Shown here: piece after piece, positions 47,747-60,277 of the stretch
Layout of the letters: each line of letters opens with the position of its first letter
Numbering within the stretch: position 1 is the stretch's first letter
Source: Hygrocybe punicea
Lineage: Eukaryota > Basidiomycota > Agaricomycetes > Agaricales > Hygrophoraceae
Length of the DNA stretch: 64,000 bases
Direction: 5' to 3'
NCBI GenBank assembly: GCA_963556145.1
Contig: OY744473.1
Span: 1,178,001-1,242,000 of the forward strand
The notes under the pieces: model-generated
What the model saw: the letters and a program-made list of their open reading frames with translations, nothing else
What the model was told of the DNA's origin: nothing
The model's database searches: none
Program-made: the position numbers and the translations under genes

Positions 47747-49985
47747 TTACTTCCTCAACCTCTTACTGGTCCTCAATTTTACAGTCTTGGTTTTCTTGTG
47801 TTTCAGTTTGTTCTGCAAGGATGGGTCCTCATCATCTTCATCACGGGGCCGTTTTGGGCCCTTGCCCGTATCCTTGTTCCCACCTGGTGGGCCAGTCACA
47901 TCCTCGTCCTCATTCTCTTCCTCTTTTGCTTCCAAGAAAGTCCACAGCCTGTCAGCTAGGTCCACCAACCTCTGAATGTCATCCGCTTTGTATGGAGATG
48001 CCCACACGTATTCAGGAATTCCCCTGGTGGAGTTGAAGTCACCTTCAGTGAAGTGCCAGTGAGCCCTTTCAAATTCCTGCAAAGCCAGGCCAATGACCAA
48101 TAGAATGATGCCAATATCATCTGGGTATTGCAATCTCTCCATCCGTTCCACAATCTCTTCTAATACATGTCCATCATGGAAATCAGGGGGAAGAAATTGG
48201 CCTTGGTAACTCCATGTCATCCATGGATGGTCAGAATTGTCAACTTGCCATTCCTGACCCATCTTAGTCATTTCAACCAATATTGTTGCAAAGTTTTACT
48301 CACATAATGTTCATAACAAAAGTTGACCAAATTCAGGTATTCCTGCCTGGAACTCATGGTTTGTAAAAATTCAAATTGGGCCTCCTTGTCTGGCCTAACT
48401 GTGGCTGGACTAAACCACCAGAGCAACTAATGAAAAGCAACAATTGGCAGATAATGAATATCACGATCAATCAATTTGGCAATTTGTCTTTCTCCCTGGA
48501 ATCAATCCTATTGGAAGGTCTGGCCTCCTTGTCCAAGGTCTCATCGTCATCCGAAATGTCCGCATATCTCCTTTTCTTGTCTTTTTGCTTCTTCACAGTC
48601 TCTGTATCTGAAGGCCTTGCAGACTTGAATTTTAAAGGCACTAGACCTGACACCTGCCGGTTCTCCCAGTGGTCGAAGATGAGCTTGAGCTGGTCCTTCT
48701 TCATCTTCGTCGGCTCCATGATTTGTTGTCCCTGAGGGAGATACTCTGCGTCTATAAACTCCCCAAGGGCATCTCGGATCCTTAGCCAGGGGACGGTAGC
48801 ATTCTGATTGTTGGTAAAGTGGCCTGCAACATATAGTGAGTCTTGTTTCATTAATTTGGGAAGTTCAACTTATGATAAGACATGGTCATGAATGACCTAA
48901 AGACATCTTTCTTTCTGGGCAATGACATGCCCTTCATGTCAGGTAGGAGAGGCGAACCAAATTCGTCCACTGCCAGGACCAATGGCACACTCTTGTCATT
49001 TTCCTTCCTGGGCAGGCTCGGACCCTTGCCCTTGTTGACATTGGCTTCTTCTTCTTCACTCTGATCATCTAGTACATGTTCAGACATGTCACCTTTAAGG
49101 CACTTTGACTATACCATATTTGTCAAAAACCCACTCATTCCAAGGATTCATCATGTCCTCCTGGAATGATTTGTTTCTTGAAAATAGATCTCCTTCAATC
49201 CTGTGGGATTCAAATCTACCCAGAATGTTGGGTGAGTTCACATAGTGTGTAATAGGTGAAATGTTACTTTGTTGTTTGAGCGTTGCCTTTACGAACTTTC
49301 CAACCCACCAAGACAAGCACCTTGGCCCCCATCTGAACCTCCAATTCCTTTACAAACTTGCGAACCACCTTGCTCATACAATTTTCTGCATTGCTACCCA
49401 ACAAGCTTCAGCAGGAAAGACCAATTTGCAAACAAATTGTCACCTACCTACTCCTCACTTCATCCATCAGTTTGCCACTATTCCAATCAGCAGCAAGGCC
49501 CTCGAACTCTGCCTTTTTTTCTGGCGACAGTTGTTCCATGACCCAGGTACAAGCAGCTTTATATTCGCCGATGAACTCCTTGCTTCCTGGGTTCACGCCT
49601 GATAGCCCCTTGATTCTCTCCTTTATTTCCCCCCTCATCTTCTCCACAACGACAGCGTGTAAGTCCCAGGTTTTGACAAATTTTGCTCTCGTTCTCTTTT
49701 TCCCTGCCTCTCCATCGGCATCATGATTGTGATTCTTCAACCAAATCACAATTTTCTACATATAATTTGATATCAGCCTATTTGTGAGCAGCTTATAAGA
49801 ATATGTTCGATTACTTGGGCCAAACCATCAATTTGACCATCCTTAACAACTTCCTTGCTCTTCCTCTTTATTTCTGAACAAATTCATTTAACCACCTCCC
49901 TCTTGCAGTCCCTGTCGGGGGCATTCTGGTAAGCCTGCTTGTGGTTTTGCAGGATTTCGAGATATTCAGGAGCTACCCAGGTCAT
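47747..49985 (-). CDS. Transposon-associated multi-exon protein of unknown function
   Basis: Minus-strand exons run from a likely ATG at 49985 (MTWVAPEYLEIL) to stop 47747. Clear exon parts are around 49985-49890, 49750-49444, 49316-49095, 49087-48851, 48851-48471 and 48280-47747. Recognisable segments: WLKNHNHDADGEAGKKRTR, MEQLSPEKKAEFEGLAADWN, DKSVPLVLAVDEFGSPLLPD, KMKKDQLKLIFDHWENRQVSG, and an acidic then Lys-rich tail. The order matches a family of large hypothetical proteins accompanying DNA transposons in mushrooms. Splice sites were not all resolved and I cannot tell whether it is intact. It may belong to the Helitron upstream as cargo, because it directly follows it in convergent orientation. 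Confidence 0.55.
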
Positions 49986-50498
49986 AGTTGAAGGGATGAT
50001 AATGGGGATAATTTTCGAGGTGAGGATCAGGGGAATAAGCCAGCAGGATAAATTTTTCAACCATCCAAACAAGATCAGGTGATTTCGGTCATGGTCACAT
50101 GACCAACGTGACCTGTCATGGCTGATTCATCTGCTGCGATGTCACACATCATGTGTTGAGGCATTGATTCAACTCAAGTTTGCAAATTCATCGGATACAG
50201 TTTGCAAATACTCTAAGTTGCCAAAAAGTCACATCAGACCAGGCAATTGTTAGTTATCTCAAGGTGATAGTCACCTCACATTTCTACTAAATTGTTATGT
50301 CTATGGCCAGCATCAAAGTCAAGTTGAAGCACCATAACAGGCACAAAAGCTGGCCAAGATCTCCTCTTTCTTGTGCTGCCCTGTTTTCATTCCCTATTTC
50401 GTTGTTCTGTAAGATACTGGTTTGTTTGAGTAGCCTGGGCTATATGGGACCTCATATCTTGAAATTCATGGCTATTTTGTTCTTCATACTCTTCTTTA

Positions 50499-51308
50499 CA
50501 GCTGTTTTAACATCTGTTGGCAGTAACTGAACTTTTTTGAATCAATTGAGAATTTTGGACTTGGTAGAATTTTGGATGCTGTATGTTGTATCTCATGAAA
50601 TACTGGTTGGATTAAGATGGTTATACAGGGAAAGTTGTACCATTTCTTGAGGGCTATCTACTCCTGTAATTACATTTGGACAATATTTAGGATATAGTGA
50701 GTTGTTGATGAAATAAAAGGTAGACCAGTACTTTTTGACACCCAAAATGATAATGTCAAATTATAGCATCAAAAGAGCTCATATGAAGAAGATTGGAGAG
50801 AGAAAGTTGTTCATTTTTTCAAGGCCTAGAAGTACATATACCGTATTTTTCTTTATTTTTGTCCTTTGAGCCAATATTTATGTTTCTTGTATTTCAAGTC
50901 TAATGGCAGACAAACATAGTACAGATGCAATATTGGCTCAAAGGACAAAAATAAAGAAAAATACGGTATATGTACTTCTAGGCCTTGAAAAAATGAACAA
51001 CTTTCTCTCTCCAATCTTCTTCATATGAGCTCTTTTGATGCTATAATTTGACATTATCATTTTGGGTGTCAAAAAGTACTGGTCTACCTTTTATTTCATC
51101 AACAACTCACTATATCCTAAATATTGTCCAAATGTAATTACAGGAGTAGATAGCCCTCAAGAAATGGTACAACTTTCCCTGTATAACCATCTTAATCCAA
51201 CCAGTATTTCATGAGCTACAACATACAGCACCCAAAATTCTACCAAGTCCAAATTTCTCAATTGATTCAAAAAAGTTCAGTTACTGCCAACAGATGTTAA
51301 AACGGCTG
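50499..51308. mobile_element. Palindromic Tc1/mariner-like MITE (810 bases)
   Basis: Arms of about 370 bases start CAGCTGTTTTAACATCTG and end in the inverse (one mismatch in the first ten), flanked by TA at 50497-50498 and 51309-51310. The centre near 50905 holds about 60 unpaired bases. No coding content. Confidence 0.88.
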
Positions 51309-51389
51309 TAATATAGTGAGTTATATGGTGAGATGCGGATGTGCTGGATACCATAGTGGGATGCGAGGTAGTCGAGTGCTTCCACAAAG

Positions 51390-51865
51390 GGCTTGCCATT
51401 GTCGGTAACAATTTCTTGCTGTACCTTCAGTTTAACCAGGTGCAGCACCTGCTGCACCTTCAGTTTAACTCGGAGCAGCAGCTACTGTACCTCCAGGTTA
51501 ACCAGATGTAGCAGTTGCTGGACCCCCAGTTTAACTCAGAGCAGTAGCTACTGGATGGTCAGTTTAACCAGGTGCAGCACCTGCTGCACCTCCAGTTTAA
51601 CTCGGAGCAGCAGCTACTGTACCTCCAGTTTAACCAGGTGTAGCAGTTGCTGGACCCTCAGTTTAACTCAGCACAGTAGCTACTGGATCGTCAGTTTAAC
51701 CATCTGCAGCAGTTGCTGTACCCTCAGTTTAACCAGGTGCAGCACCTGCTGCACCTCCAGTTTAACTTGAAGCAGCAGCCACTGTACCTCCAGTTTAACC
51801 AGGTGTAGCAGTTGCTGGACCCCCAGTTTAACTCAGAGCAGTAGCTACTGAATGGTCAGTTTCTT
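51390..51865. repeat. 33-base minisatellite with higher-order structure
   Basis: About 14 units of 33 bases begin CAGTTTAACYMRG and alternate in type: GGTGCAGCACCTGCTGCACC is itself palindromic. The types repeat in sets of four or five. Because 33 is a multiple of 3, one frame stays open for 125 codons, but a protein is not supported. Confidence 0.85.
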
Positions 51866-52239
51866 CTGGCAGTTGCCAGGGGCATCATGCAATTGCTAGG
51901 GGTGCAGTTCACTTTCTTCTGGCAGTTGCCAGTGGGCAGTTAACCATTTTCTTGTAATATAATGAAATGGAATTATTAAAAGCATGGAGAATAGCAAAAT
52001 TACAAAATTATTATTTTGGAAATGCACAATATCTCAGTTTGACCATTAGCCATTCCAGGAGCTACTTATATGCCAAAATCAGAAATTACCCCACTTGGAA
52101 TATGGTGCTTTTTTTATTTAATATTACTCAATTGCAAATAAATACATACCTCATATGAATAGCAATACCTCAATATTACTTAAGTGAAAATATACATTAA
52201 ATGATTATTTTATCTAAATACATAATTAAATAATTAAAT

Positions 52240-52760
52240 ATGGCTGGTAGTGGTGGTCTGTTGGTGAGAGGTGGGAGGTGGTGGGAGGAGGAAGAGGGTG
52301 GGGGTGGGACAAGGAGGTGGGAAGAGGGAGGGGGGGTGAGAGAAGGGAGGGGGGGTGAGAGAAGGGAGAAGGGAGTGGGAGTGGGAGTGGGAGTGGGAGT
52401 GGGAGAAGGGAGTGGGAGAAGGAAGAGGACAGCAGGGAGAGGGAGAGGGAGAGGGAGGAGGAGAGAGAGGAGGGGGGTGGCATGTACATACCTCCATCGT
52501 CCTCATCCCTGTCCCCGTCTCTGTCCTCGTCTTTGTCTTTGTCTTTGTCTTCATCCCATCGTCGGCGTCCCCGTCCCTGTCGTCGTCCCCCATTCTCATC
52601 GTCGTCCTGTCATTGTCATCCCTGTCCCCATCCCCGTCCCCGTCCCCATCCCTGTCATCCCCATCTCTGTCCTTGTCGTTCCCTCCACCGTGGTCTCCTG
52701 GCTGGTTGTCGTTGTCTCTGTCGTCCTGTCGTCCTGTCTCCATCCTCGTCAGCGGGCCAT
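52240..52760. repeat. Purine-rich then pyrimidine-rich microsatellite tract
   Basis: 52240-52490 is almost purely G/A on the plus strand, with (GGGAGT)n and (GGGAGA)n. 52497-52760 is C/T-rich with GTCCCC, GTCTTT and GTCATC repeats. Frames here are low-complexity only. Confidence 0.8.
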
Positions 52761-53082
52761 CTGTGTCCTCATCATTGCCATATGGCGCATATTTTTCCCC
52801 GGCATCACGGGCCGTTTCCACTATCCTCACTGGGACCGTTGTCATCTGCACCCAAGGGGACAGTCAATCTGTCTTATTCGATCTCATCAAAGAAGCACGA
52901 ACTTGACAGAGAAGAGGAAGTGCTCGACCCAAAGTCGCAATTGGCCTAATTGGGACACTTTCGCACATGGAATTTTTGGACCCTAACCTCGCCATAAATA
53001 ATTATAAATCTTTTTTTTGTCATAACTCCAGAGGCCTTGAGGCATACTACGCCTGCTGCTTCTCTCTTTTTGTCTGTCAAGA

Positions 53083-54301
53083 ATGGCAGCTGGTGATGTC
53101 CTTCTCCAAAGACCGGGTCTACCCTTTTCCACTCTCCAAGTGCGACTTGACAATGTTTTCTTCACAGCTCCAGTTACCTATAAGTTCGTATTCCAAGTCC
53201 GAGTCCACCAGCTCGCCATGCATTCCAAAAACCACAAAAGTGTATCTGCAAAACCTATTCGTTTCCAGCCCTACTCTCGCAGCCTACACCATAAGCCTGT
53301 CTCCAATCCTGACCCAGATTACTCCCCCGAGGTTGCCTCATACGACTTGCCCCTTGCACGTATGCAAGAGCTCCTGGTTGAGCTTGCACAGAGAAACACT
53401 GATGCGTTAATGGTCACCTACAGTGTTGTGAAAGGTACTTGGGCACCATGGACACGGTCAGTTTTCAATGCACAACATTTTTTTTAACCTGATTTATCTC
53501 CTACAGTCCCACAAGACAGTATAAAAGCGGTGTTACTGTACCCATTGCAGTGTTGGGCTTCAAGAATGTTGAAGGTCTTGTGGCCCCACTGTGCCCTCAT
53601 GCTGCAAATGGGTTTCGTTCCCATCAGTACTCCGAAAGTTCGCCACCGGGTGGTTGACAGAATTGAGAGGTATGTTTATCAAGTGGGACATGACTGTCCA
53701 TTCCTCAGTTAGTCCTACCCTTTTTGCGTAAAGCCTCATCTAATCAATCAACTAGTGCATATCCCACCACTCCAGATTTCCATCAAGCAAGAAGAGCCCA
53801 GCGTGAGCCCCACCCCAAGTGGTCGCTCTCTATTCATCAAAACACCCAGTCCACCCAACTACGAGTCAGAACAGGAGGAGACGATGGATTATTTCAGTGA
53901 GGCTTAGATATGTTGATACATGTGAAACACTAACCATCCCTTGTGCAGCATTCACCTCTAGCCAAGGCTCATCCTCCACAGCTACAACCATATCCTACAC
54001 CTCATCTCTGGAAATTGATGAATATCTCCGGTCCTCTTCACCTCGGACATCCAATTTCAGCTTTTCCCAACCTAACATCGTGATTGCGCCTTCTGCCTCC
54101 AATGCCGTCGAAGTTGGCCTCTATCTTCAAGCACTGTTGTCACATAATCCATCGGATGGCCAAAATTTGCACTGGCCCCCCGGTGCTCTCGCCCACACCA
54201 TAAGATCAGATTTGGGCATGTGTCCCAATCCCACTCAACGTACCTCTAGTAGTGCTGTGCACTCTTTTTTCAGTGCTGAAAATGCACAACACCTGGGATA
54301 A
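53083..54301 (+). CDS. Hypothetical multi-exon protein
   Basis: A plus-strand series of protein-like frames with possible introns: MAAGDVLLQRPGLPFSTLQ from 53083, QDSIKAVLLYPLQCWASRML at about 53510-53670, IKQEEPSVSPTPSGRSLF at about 53780-53900, and SSQGSSSTATTISYTSSLEI to YLQALLSHNPSDGQNLHWPP at about 53950-54200. Acceptors TACAG (53506), CTCCAG (53775) and GTGCAG (53948) are good. The C-terminal part is Ser/Pro-rich. I recognise no family and the exact exon set is a guess. Neighbouring genes are transposon-derived. Confidence 0.35.
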
Positions 54302-54462
54302 AGTTACGATGTGAGTTAAAATTTAAGTTCAAAGGAACACAGCAGGAACAGTGACTGCAGGTAGCAACCCCACTGCTGCACTAGCATTAGTCCATAGAAG
54401 ACTGTGAATCAAGTTACTGTACAGGTAGACCAAGACACCGCAGTTTGTGCCTAGTGACCACT

Positions 54463-56915
54463 TCAAGTTGCCAGTAACAATATATGTACCTTGCCAGATC
54501 CTGTCCCCGCCAACATCCGACCGCTTTCTACCAACTTTGCAAAACCAGCATCTGCTTTCATCTCAGCCCACTCAGCTTTCTGCAAAGCATCTGCTTGACG
54601 GCTATATTGAACCGAGTCAAGGCTAAACATTGAGTTTGAGTGTGCTAGTTGACAAATTGCTACTCGGTTGCAAGAGGCATGAACAGCTTGGTGGGATTCA
54701 TTGAGTTTTTGATTATGCGACTCTATTTTCTGGTCTTCTCAGGTCAAGTTACGGTGATGAGCATCATCTGCACCACATATCAGTATGGCTAATGAAAATA
54801 GACATTACTTAACTTGCTTTTACACTTCAGATTCTTGATTGCATCTTCTGAAGTGTGCCTGGTTTTATACGATGGACGAACGCGGCCAGTCTCTTCAAAC
54901 ACTTGTTTATGTAGTGAGACAGGGATTGCGAGGGTCTGAGTGCTAGCTAACCTTCAATGTATTCATCTTATTCTTGTCAAATGAATACCCTTTCTCTAGC
55001 CCTCCAACAAGTGTGCATGAAATTCCTTCCCTGTTGACATTAGCATGAACACTCTCGATCAGGTTACTATTCGCATCGCCGGCCATCCATATTGTACATG
55101 AGATGAAGCTCTTTTCCCAGCACATGGCCTCAAATGCAAAGCCACTACATATTTTGTCCTGAACCCAGTCTATACAATTTGGTGAGATTCTGTGACTAGA
55201 AAACGAGGTCATTTTCACCTAAACCTGCTTTCCCACCCAACTCTTCGATAGCCTGTATTGTACCATCCCAGTTATGGTGCATCATACAAGTCAAACTTCG
55301 CATCAGGTTGCGCACATCTTCTGAAATGGCACATGAACAAATGTTATGCTTAGCATGAACGTCACAAAGTCTCAGTATTTGATGTAGGTGCTCATATGGT
55401 ATGAGACTGGCCAGTCAATGGTGGGGCTGGTGGAGATCATATCTAGATGGTTGCAACTGTGCAAGGGCCTGTAGATGTAGACTGAGACCTAGGATTTTTG
55501 TTTGACAGATCTCCAAGTGAAAAAGAAGAAAGCCTGGCACCTTTTGCTTGTCCACCATGTTGGTCGGCAGTCCAGTGCAAAATGAACCCATTATGTTCCT
55601 CAAGCATGTTTGCGTGAAGATGCCGCCACTTCAGAGTTGTCCCAGTATCCTCTTGGACGATGGACTCGATTCGTGAAATACATGTTGATGAGCAAGGGCA
55701 GTCAGTCAGTTAAGGAAGACTCGACAAAAAAACACATCTGCAAAAATGTCAATAAGCTACTAGTATAACATATATAAATTAACTGTAACGCACTTGTATT
55801 TGCATCACAATCGATGCAAGCCAACTCGAACTCATAGAATCCTACTATTCTCTCAAAAGCTACGTCGCTTTGAAGATACTGGGCTCGCAATAACCTCTTG
55901 CTGCCTGCTTGGCTCATGCAAATAATGATTCGCAAATTCTTGTTGCGTTCTGCATTGCCATTGTCCCCCTCCCTCATTTCCTTCAATTGACTCTTCTTTG
56001 ATCTCAAGCATTCGGCAAATGTAATGGTCTTCAGGTGGTAAAATTTCCTCTTCCTGTCTTTTCAAATAAGCCACTTCTTGAGGCAATTTGTACCAAGAGG
56101 TGGTGAACAAGAACGATGCAAACCTTCCCATCCTGTGCCAGCTGGAAAGTGTTTCAACTTCACTTTAAGGATGTATGAATTTAAATGAGACCTGTTGGCA
56201 AGTGAAACATGGAGGTTGGCAAGTGAAACGTGGAGATTGGCTAGTGTTGGATAACCTCACACTTGCAAAAAGGCCTTGACTGTAGAGTGGCGAAGGAAGG
56301 AGCGGGATGTCATATCAGGGAGATCTACCTTGATGGTTTTAAGGATGCTGAAGATTTCAGCACGTACAGGAGGTGGGGTCTTCTGAGGGAGGGGAATAGG
56401 GTGAGGGTGTGCACCTTTGCAAACTATTAGAACATATGGGCAAGTATTCCAATACTCCTCGATGGGCTCGTATATTCGAATGTGGTTGGTACATGCCAAT
56501 TGGATCATAGGTAGTTGAAGTAGACCAGTTTCATCACAGTGGTCAAAAGCTATGTTGACTTGGTGCATAAGGATTCAATCATTGGAAATGGAAGTGTATA
56601 CATACAACAATATGCCTTTTGCATACAAAAATTTGAGATGGTGTTACATGTAGTGCATGGTCTGTAACCCAAATCAGATGCTGCTAACTCAATGCGTTTG
56701 ACCTCCTCCATGTCATTTTTGAGAACTGCCTCGTGATAGGCAAGGTCATATGAACCATTGCTAATATTGTAATTCACAAGATGATCACGGTCGACGTGCT
56801 TGTGGTAATGCATCAGGAAAAACACTTTGGCTCCATGGCATCCTGGGAACTTATGAAATTCCCAGAGTGTCACAGTGGGCCACAGAGTGTCACAGAGTGT
56901 CCCAGAGTGCCTCAT
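54463..56915 (-). pseudogene. Agaricomycete transposase-like protein, C-terminal portion
   Basis: Minus-strand exons in order contain: FPGCHGAKVFFLMHYHKHVD and NISNGSYDLAYHEAVLKNDM (56915-56550), CKGAHPHPIPLPQKTPPPVR (56568-56257), EEILPPEDHYICRMLEI, RLLRAQYLQSDVAFERIVGF, IWMAGDANSNLIESVHANVN with GISCTLVGGLEKG (55218-54943), and a tail ending near stop 54465-54463 (GTGSGKV just before). These blocks are a family I recall as multiplied in mushrooms. QSDVAFERIVGF and NLIESVHANVN may hold acidic catalytic residues, as in MULE-like DDE enzymes, which is an inference. The true N-terminus seems displaced to 59114-60277 by intervening DNA. Confidence 0.6.
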
Positions 56916-57741
56916 GTCATTATAAAATGTGGAAACATAATTTAGTTCTCAACAACCTCATTGAAACCTTGTTTAGACATTTATACACCCAATTATATAC
57001 CATATAGTCTTATATGAATACATACTATGAAAAAATCCCAGACCAGTTCAGTTTTGATCTGGACCATGAAACACTTGCCCTTCCCCATACCATCTGACCT
57101 CACAACAGTGCTGTGCATGTCAATTGACATGGTGAGCCTATGTGCAAGGTGGGATGGGGGTGTTGGGGTGCTGGCTCTCTCCTCTCCTCTCTGACCTAAT
57201 GCAGGGTTGTGGCAAAACCCATTGGCATCCTCAGACCCATTGGTGTCCTGAGACCGTGAGTCACCACAGACACCTGGCACATGTCAATTGATATGGCCAG
57301 GTGTCGTGTGATGGCTTGGCAGCCCCTTGACAACCTCAACATCATCAACAGAACAGTCTGGCCAATAGGCCAGAGCCGATCTTGATGATGTTGCCATTGT
57401 GTTGCCATTTTGACATCATTGTGGGGTGGGATGGTAGCATAGGGCGTTAACGAGTTGTTAACGCCCTGTCGTGTTGTATGTGCCATCGCTGCATGTCCTC
57501 GTCATCGTGTCATTAGCTGGGGTGGGAGATGTGAGAGGTGCCAGGGCGTTAAAGAGAGGGTGGGAGACGTTACTGAGAGATGTTGATGTGAGGGTGGGAA
57601 ACATTGGTGAGGGTGCCGAGACATTGATGAGGGGTGCCAAGATGTTGACATGAGGGTGGGAGACATTGACGAGGGGGTGCCAAAATGTGACAAGGGTGCT
57701 AGGGCATTGTTGTTGTCGTTTGGCAAAGACTACTAATGAAA

Positions 57742-57823
57742 CTAAAATAATAAAGTAGCAAATAATTATAATGAGATTGACGTACCTAACAGCCAGAGGG
57801 TGGGTGCACCACCTCTCTGGCTG
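57742..57823 (-). other. Stem-loop abutting an intron-like segment (module 4)
   Basis: Stem CAGCCAGAGGGTGG/CCACCTCTCTGGCTG (57790-57823) is followed on the minus strand by donor GTACGT at 57785. An AT-rich segment ends TTTTAG (57742), with an alternative AG at 57730. Confidence 0.5.
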
Positions 57824-58092
57824 TTTTCTCACATTCCTAGCCATGCAAACACTTCTGTCATTGTCGTTGTCATTGTCGTTGTTATTGTTGTTGTAGTCGT
57901 TATTGCTGTTGTTGTTGCTGTAGTCGTTGTTGTTGCTGTAGTTTTTGTATTAATAGTTGATGTTGTCATAGTCATTGCGGTTGTTGTTGTTGTTGTTGTT
58001 ATTGTTGCCGTTGTTATTGTGTGTTGGTGAAACCACAGAAACCCATACACCATAGGTATGGGTGATGGTATGGGTACGGTGTCCATAGGTGT

Positions 58093-58190
58093 CTGACAGA
58101 GTTAGTCAGTGTGATAAAAGAAAAATATAAACTATATAAAAGAAGTTACATACCTAGTGCAGCAGGGATGGGTGCACCATTCCCTGCTGC
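58093..58190 (-). other. Stem-loop abutting an intron-like segment (module 5)
   Basis: Stem GCAGCAGGGATGG/CCATTCCCTGCTGC (58159-58190) is followed on the minus strand by donor GTATGT at 58153. The 61-base segment has branch-like CTGACTAACT and ends TGTCAG at 58093. Confidence 0.5.
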
Positions 58191-58917
58191 TTCTCTTCCT
58201 TCCTCCATTGGTGTTGCTGTGGCTGCCATTGTGGTTGCCTCTGTTGAGTATGTTGAGTCAATGTTTCGCGTCTATGTTTAAGGTCACATAATGTAAGTTC
58301 ACGTGACTTCATACATGAAAATATATATTTCAGTATCTACATAGCTAAATAGAGGTTATGGTTCATGGTTTGAACCATGTTTGGATCAGTTCCATTTACC
58401 ATCACTGGCCTTGATGACCCCTTTGAAAACTGTATCCCAAAAAGGTGTCTATTTTATGGTGATAAAATGATTACCTGTTTTGGACACCTTCCCACTACAT
58501 TGGCAATGTTTGGTATGCATTTCTATCAAACACAGACAAATGGTCCATGCACATCTTCAAACACTATATAACTCACATGCTTTGCTTACTCTTCAGCTCA
58601 CTTAACTTAATGGTGCTTTGTAAGTCAACCAGCTGTATTGTCATTGATTTTTAATTAATAATAATTTCAGGATAAAGTATTATTTAATAATTGATAGTTA
58701 ATATTTATTTATATATTAAATACAACTGAAATTACAATTAGAATTATATTATTCACATTTTTAATGTTACTCAGCATTTTGAACATCTTCTTCTGACTTT
58801 GTGAATGAACATCTCAATTGTGGATAACAGAAGCATGCACTGCAGAATGGCATTATTTCAATAACATATACTTCTGAGAGCTCTCAAGACTTCTTTGTGA
58901 TGGTCCGAGGACCTTCC

Positions 58918-59075
58918 TCAGAGTGTCTCAGAGTGTCCCAGAGTGCTCTCAGTGCAGAATAGTCAGCCACTGTGCTTTCAGACCATCCCAGGTCACTCTG
59001 AGAGCTCTGGTGCTCTGAGCACTCTGAGACACTCTGAGACACTCTGAGACACTCTTAGAGTGTCTCAGAGCTATA
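58918..59075. repeat. GAGTGTCTCA/CTCTGAGACA minisatellite
   Basis: Tandem 10-base-like units of CTCAGAGTGT and its inverse CACTCTGAGA. The same motif (CAGAGTGTCCCAGAGTGC) occurs at 56888-56905 at the other side of the inserted region. Confidence 0.7.
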
Positions 59076-59113
59076 GTCTTTTTCCTGATGTGCTCGCATC
59101 TGTTGATTCATTG

Positions 59114-60277
59114 TTATGTTGCGCACTGCAGAGTTTGCAAAGCACACCTTAGGAATGTGACACTGTGATGGTCATACTCGAATAGAATGCGACCAGCACA
59201 AAGTTTTCGGGATGACTGATAACCACACTGAAGCTTTTCCATATGAAGTTGAGTCTCCTTTTGCTGTTTGGCTTCATCTGAGGTAAAGAACATAGTTTCA
59301 TGAAAAGGACGGCCACAACCAAGCTTCCGCAATGCCATGATGAATGAAGCTGTTTGCTGAAAGATGTCACATGAGGGTGATGCTCTGTCAAGACGTTGTT
59401 CCTTATCCTGGCGAAGACGATGTGCAATATCCTCACAGGATGCCATGGTGTGGATTTTCCTAAGTCCATCTAAATCTGTTTTTGGGCATACTTTGATTCC
59501 TTGGCCTGTTATCATGTTGCATTGAAACCAAGTATAATTAATGTTGTGAGTAATCTACGTACATGTAAAGTGCATCTCCACACATGGAACCATCGCACCT
59601 GTACCACGTGAATCTACAAGCAAGCTGCATAACACCTCATGACCTCTCTTTGTGCACCCTGATGGTGCCCCATATGAGTATGCAAAATTTTGCATGGGAT
59701 TCTGCCATTGCGAAGGATCAAGTTGAATGAGATGACCAATAGCATTCAGTTCGCTGGTCTCCGGATACTCAATATAAGACCCAAGTTCATAGGTATACAG
59801 CATTGATAATAGAGTCTTGCGGCTGAGCTGGATGTTGTGTGAAACTGAGACATAGGTTGACAATGCAGAGGCGCTGGTAAGTACCTGCTGTGGATATACA
59901 TTGCAAGGAATCGAGGCACAGTCATCAAAGTTGGGATGAGTTGTTCCCTCAGGCAAAGGGTTCATTAGATCAAAAAGCGACAGCTGGGGTCGATGGGACA
60001 TTGTTGATGGAGAAAGTATGGGGTGGTCTTTGGAGATCTATGGGTCCATGCTTACCCCCATGCCACCCTAGAATGGCGAGATGTCTGCCCGAAGTACAGC
60101 AAACCACTTTGCTGGCCTCATGGTATTGCAGATGTTCGAAATATAGGACTGACATATTGGACGAAGACATCCTAACGTTCCACAGGGTACAAGTTCCTCG
60201 GGATTAAGGCACAGCATGGGTAGACTGCGGGTCAGAATTCCTGACACCGGACCCATACCCACGTTACCCGTACCCAT
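59114..60277 (-). pseudogene. Agaricomycete transposase-like protein, N-terminal portion, split by hAT element
   Basis: Minus-strand exons: a segment with LNPEELVPCGTLGCLRP ending at the hAT insertion (60204), then LFDLMNPLPEGTTHPNFDDC (60001-59555), and GQGIKVCPKTDLDGLRKIHT to ILFEYDHHSVTFLRCALQTL (59515-59114). GQGIK, DIFQQTASFIMALRKLGCG and the following blocks are the usual N-terminal half of the family whose C-terminal half lies at 54463-56915. The two are therefore probably one broken gene. The hAT element at 60205-61279 cuts the first exon inside LNPEEL. Whether anything is expressed is unknown. Confidence 0.6.

Larger units (their letters stand above)
56916..59110. other. Insertion-like region, probable degenerate hAT-type element
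   Basis: No transposase coding. It contains the CATGTCAATTGACATGG palindrome (57116-57132), a GTTAACGCCC hairpin (57439-57467), (GTT/GTC)n repeats at 57855-58020, and two stem-loop/intron-like modules. These features are shared with the defined hAT elements at 27747 and 60205. I could not find its termini. Its neighbours look like two halves of one transposase gene. Confidence 0.45.

Noticed and set aside
57840..58086. Val- or Thr-rich frames
   Set aside because: Pure GTT/GTC microsatellite translations, present on both strands.
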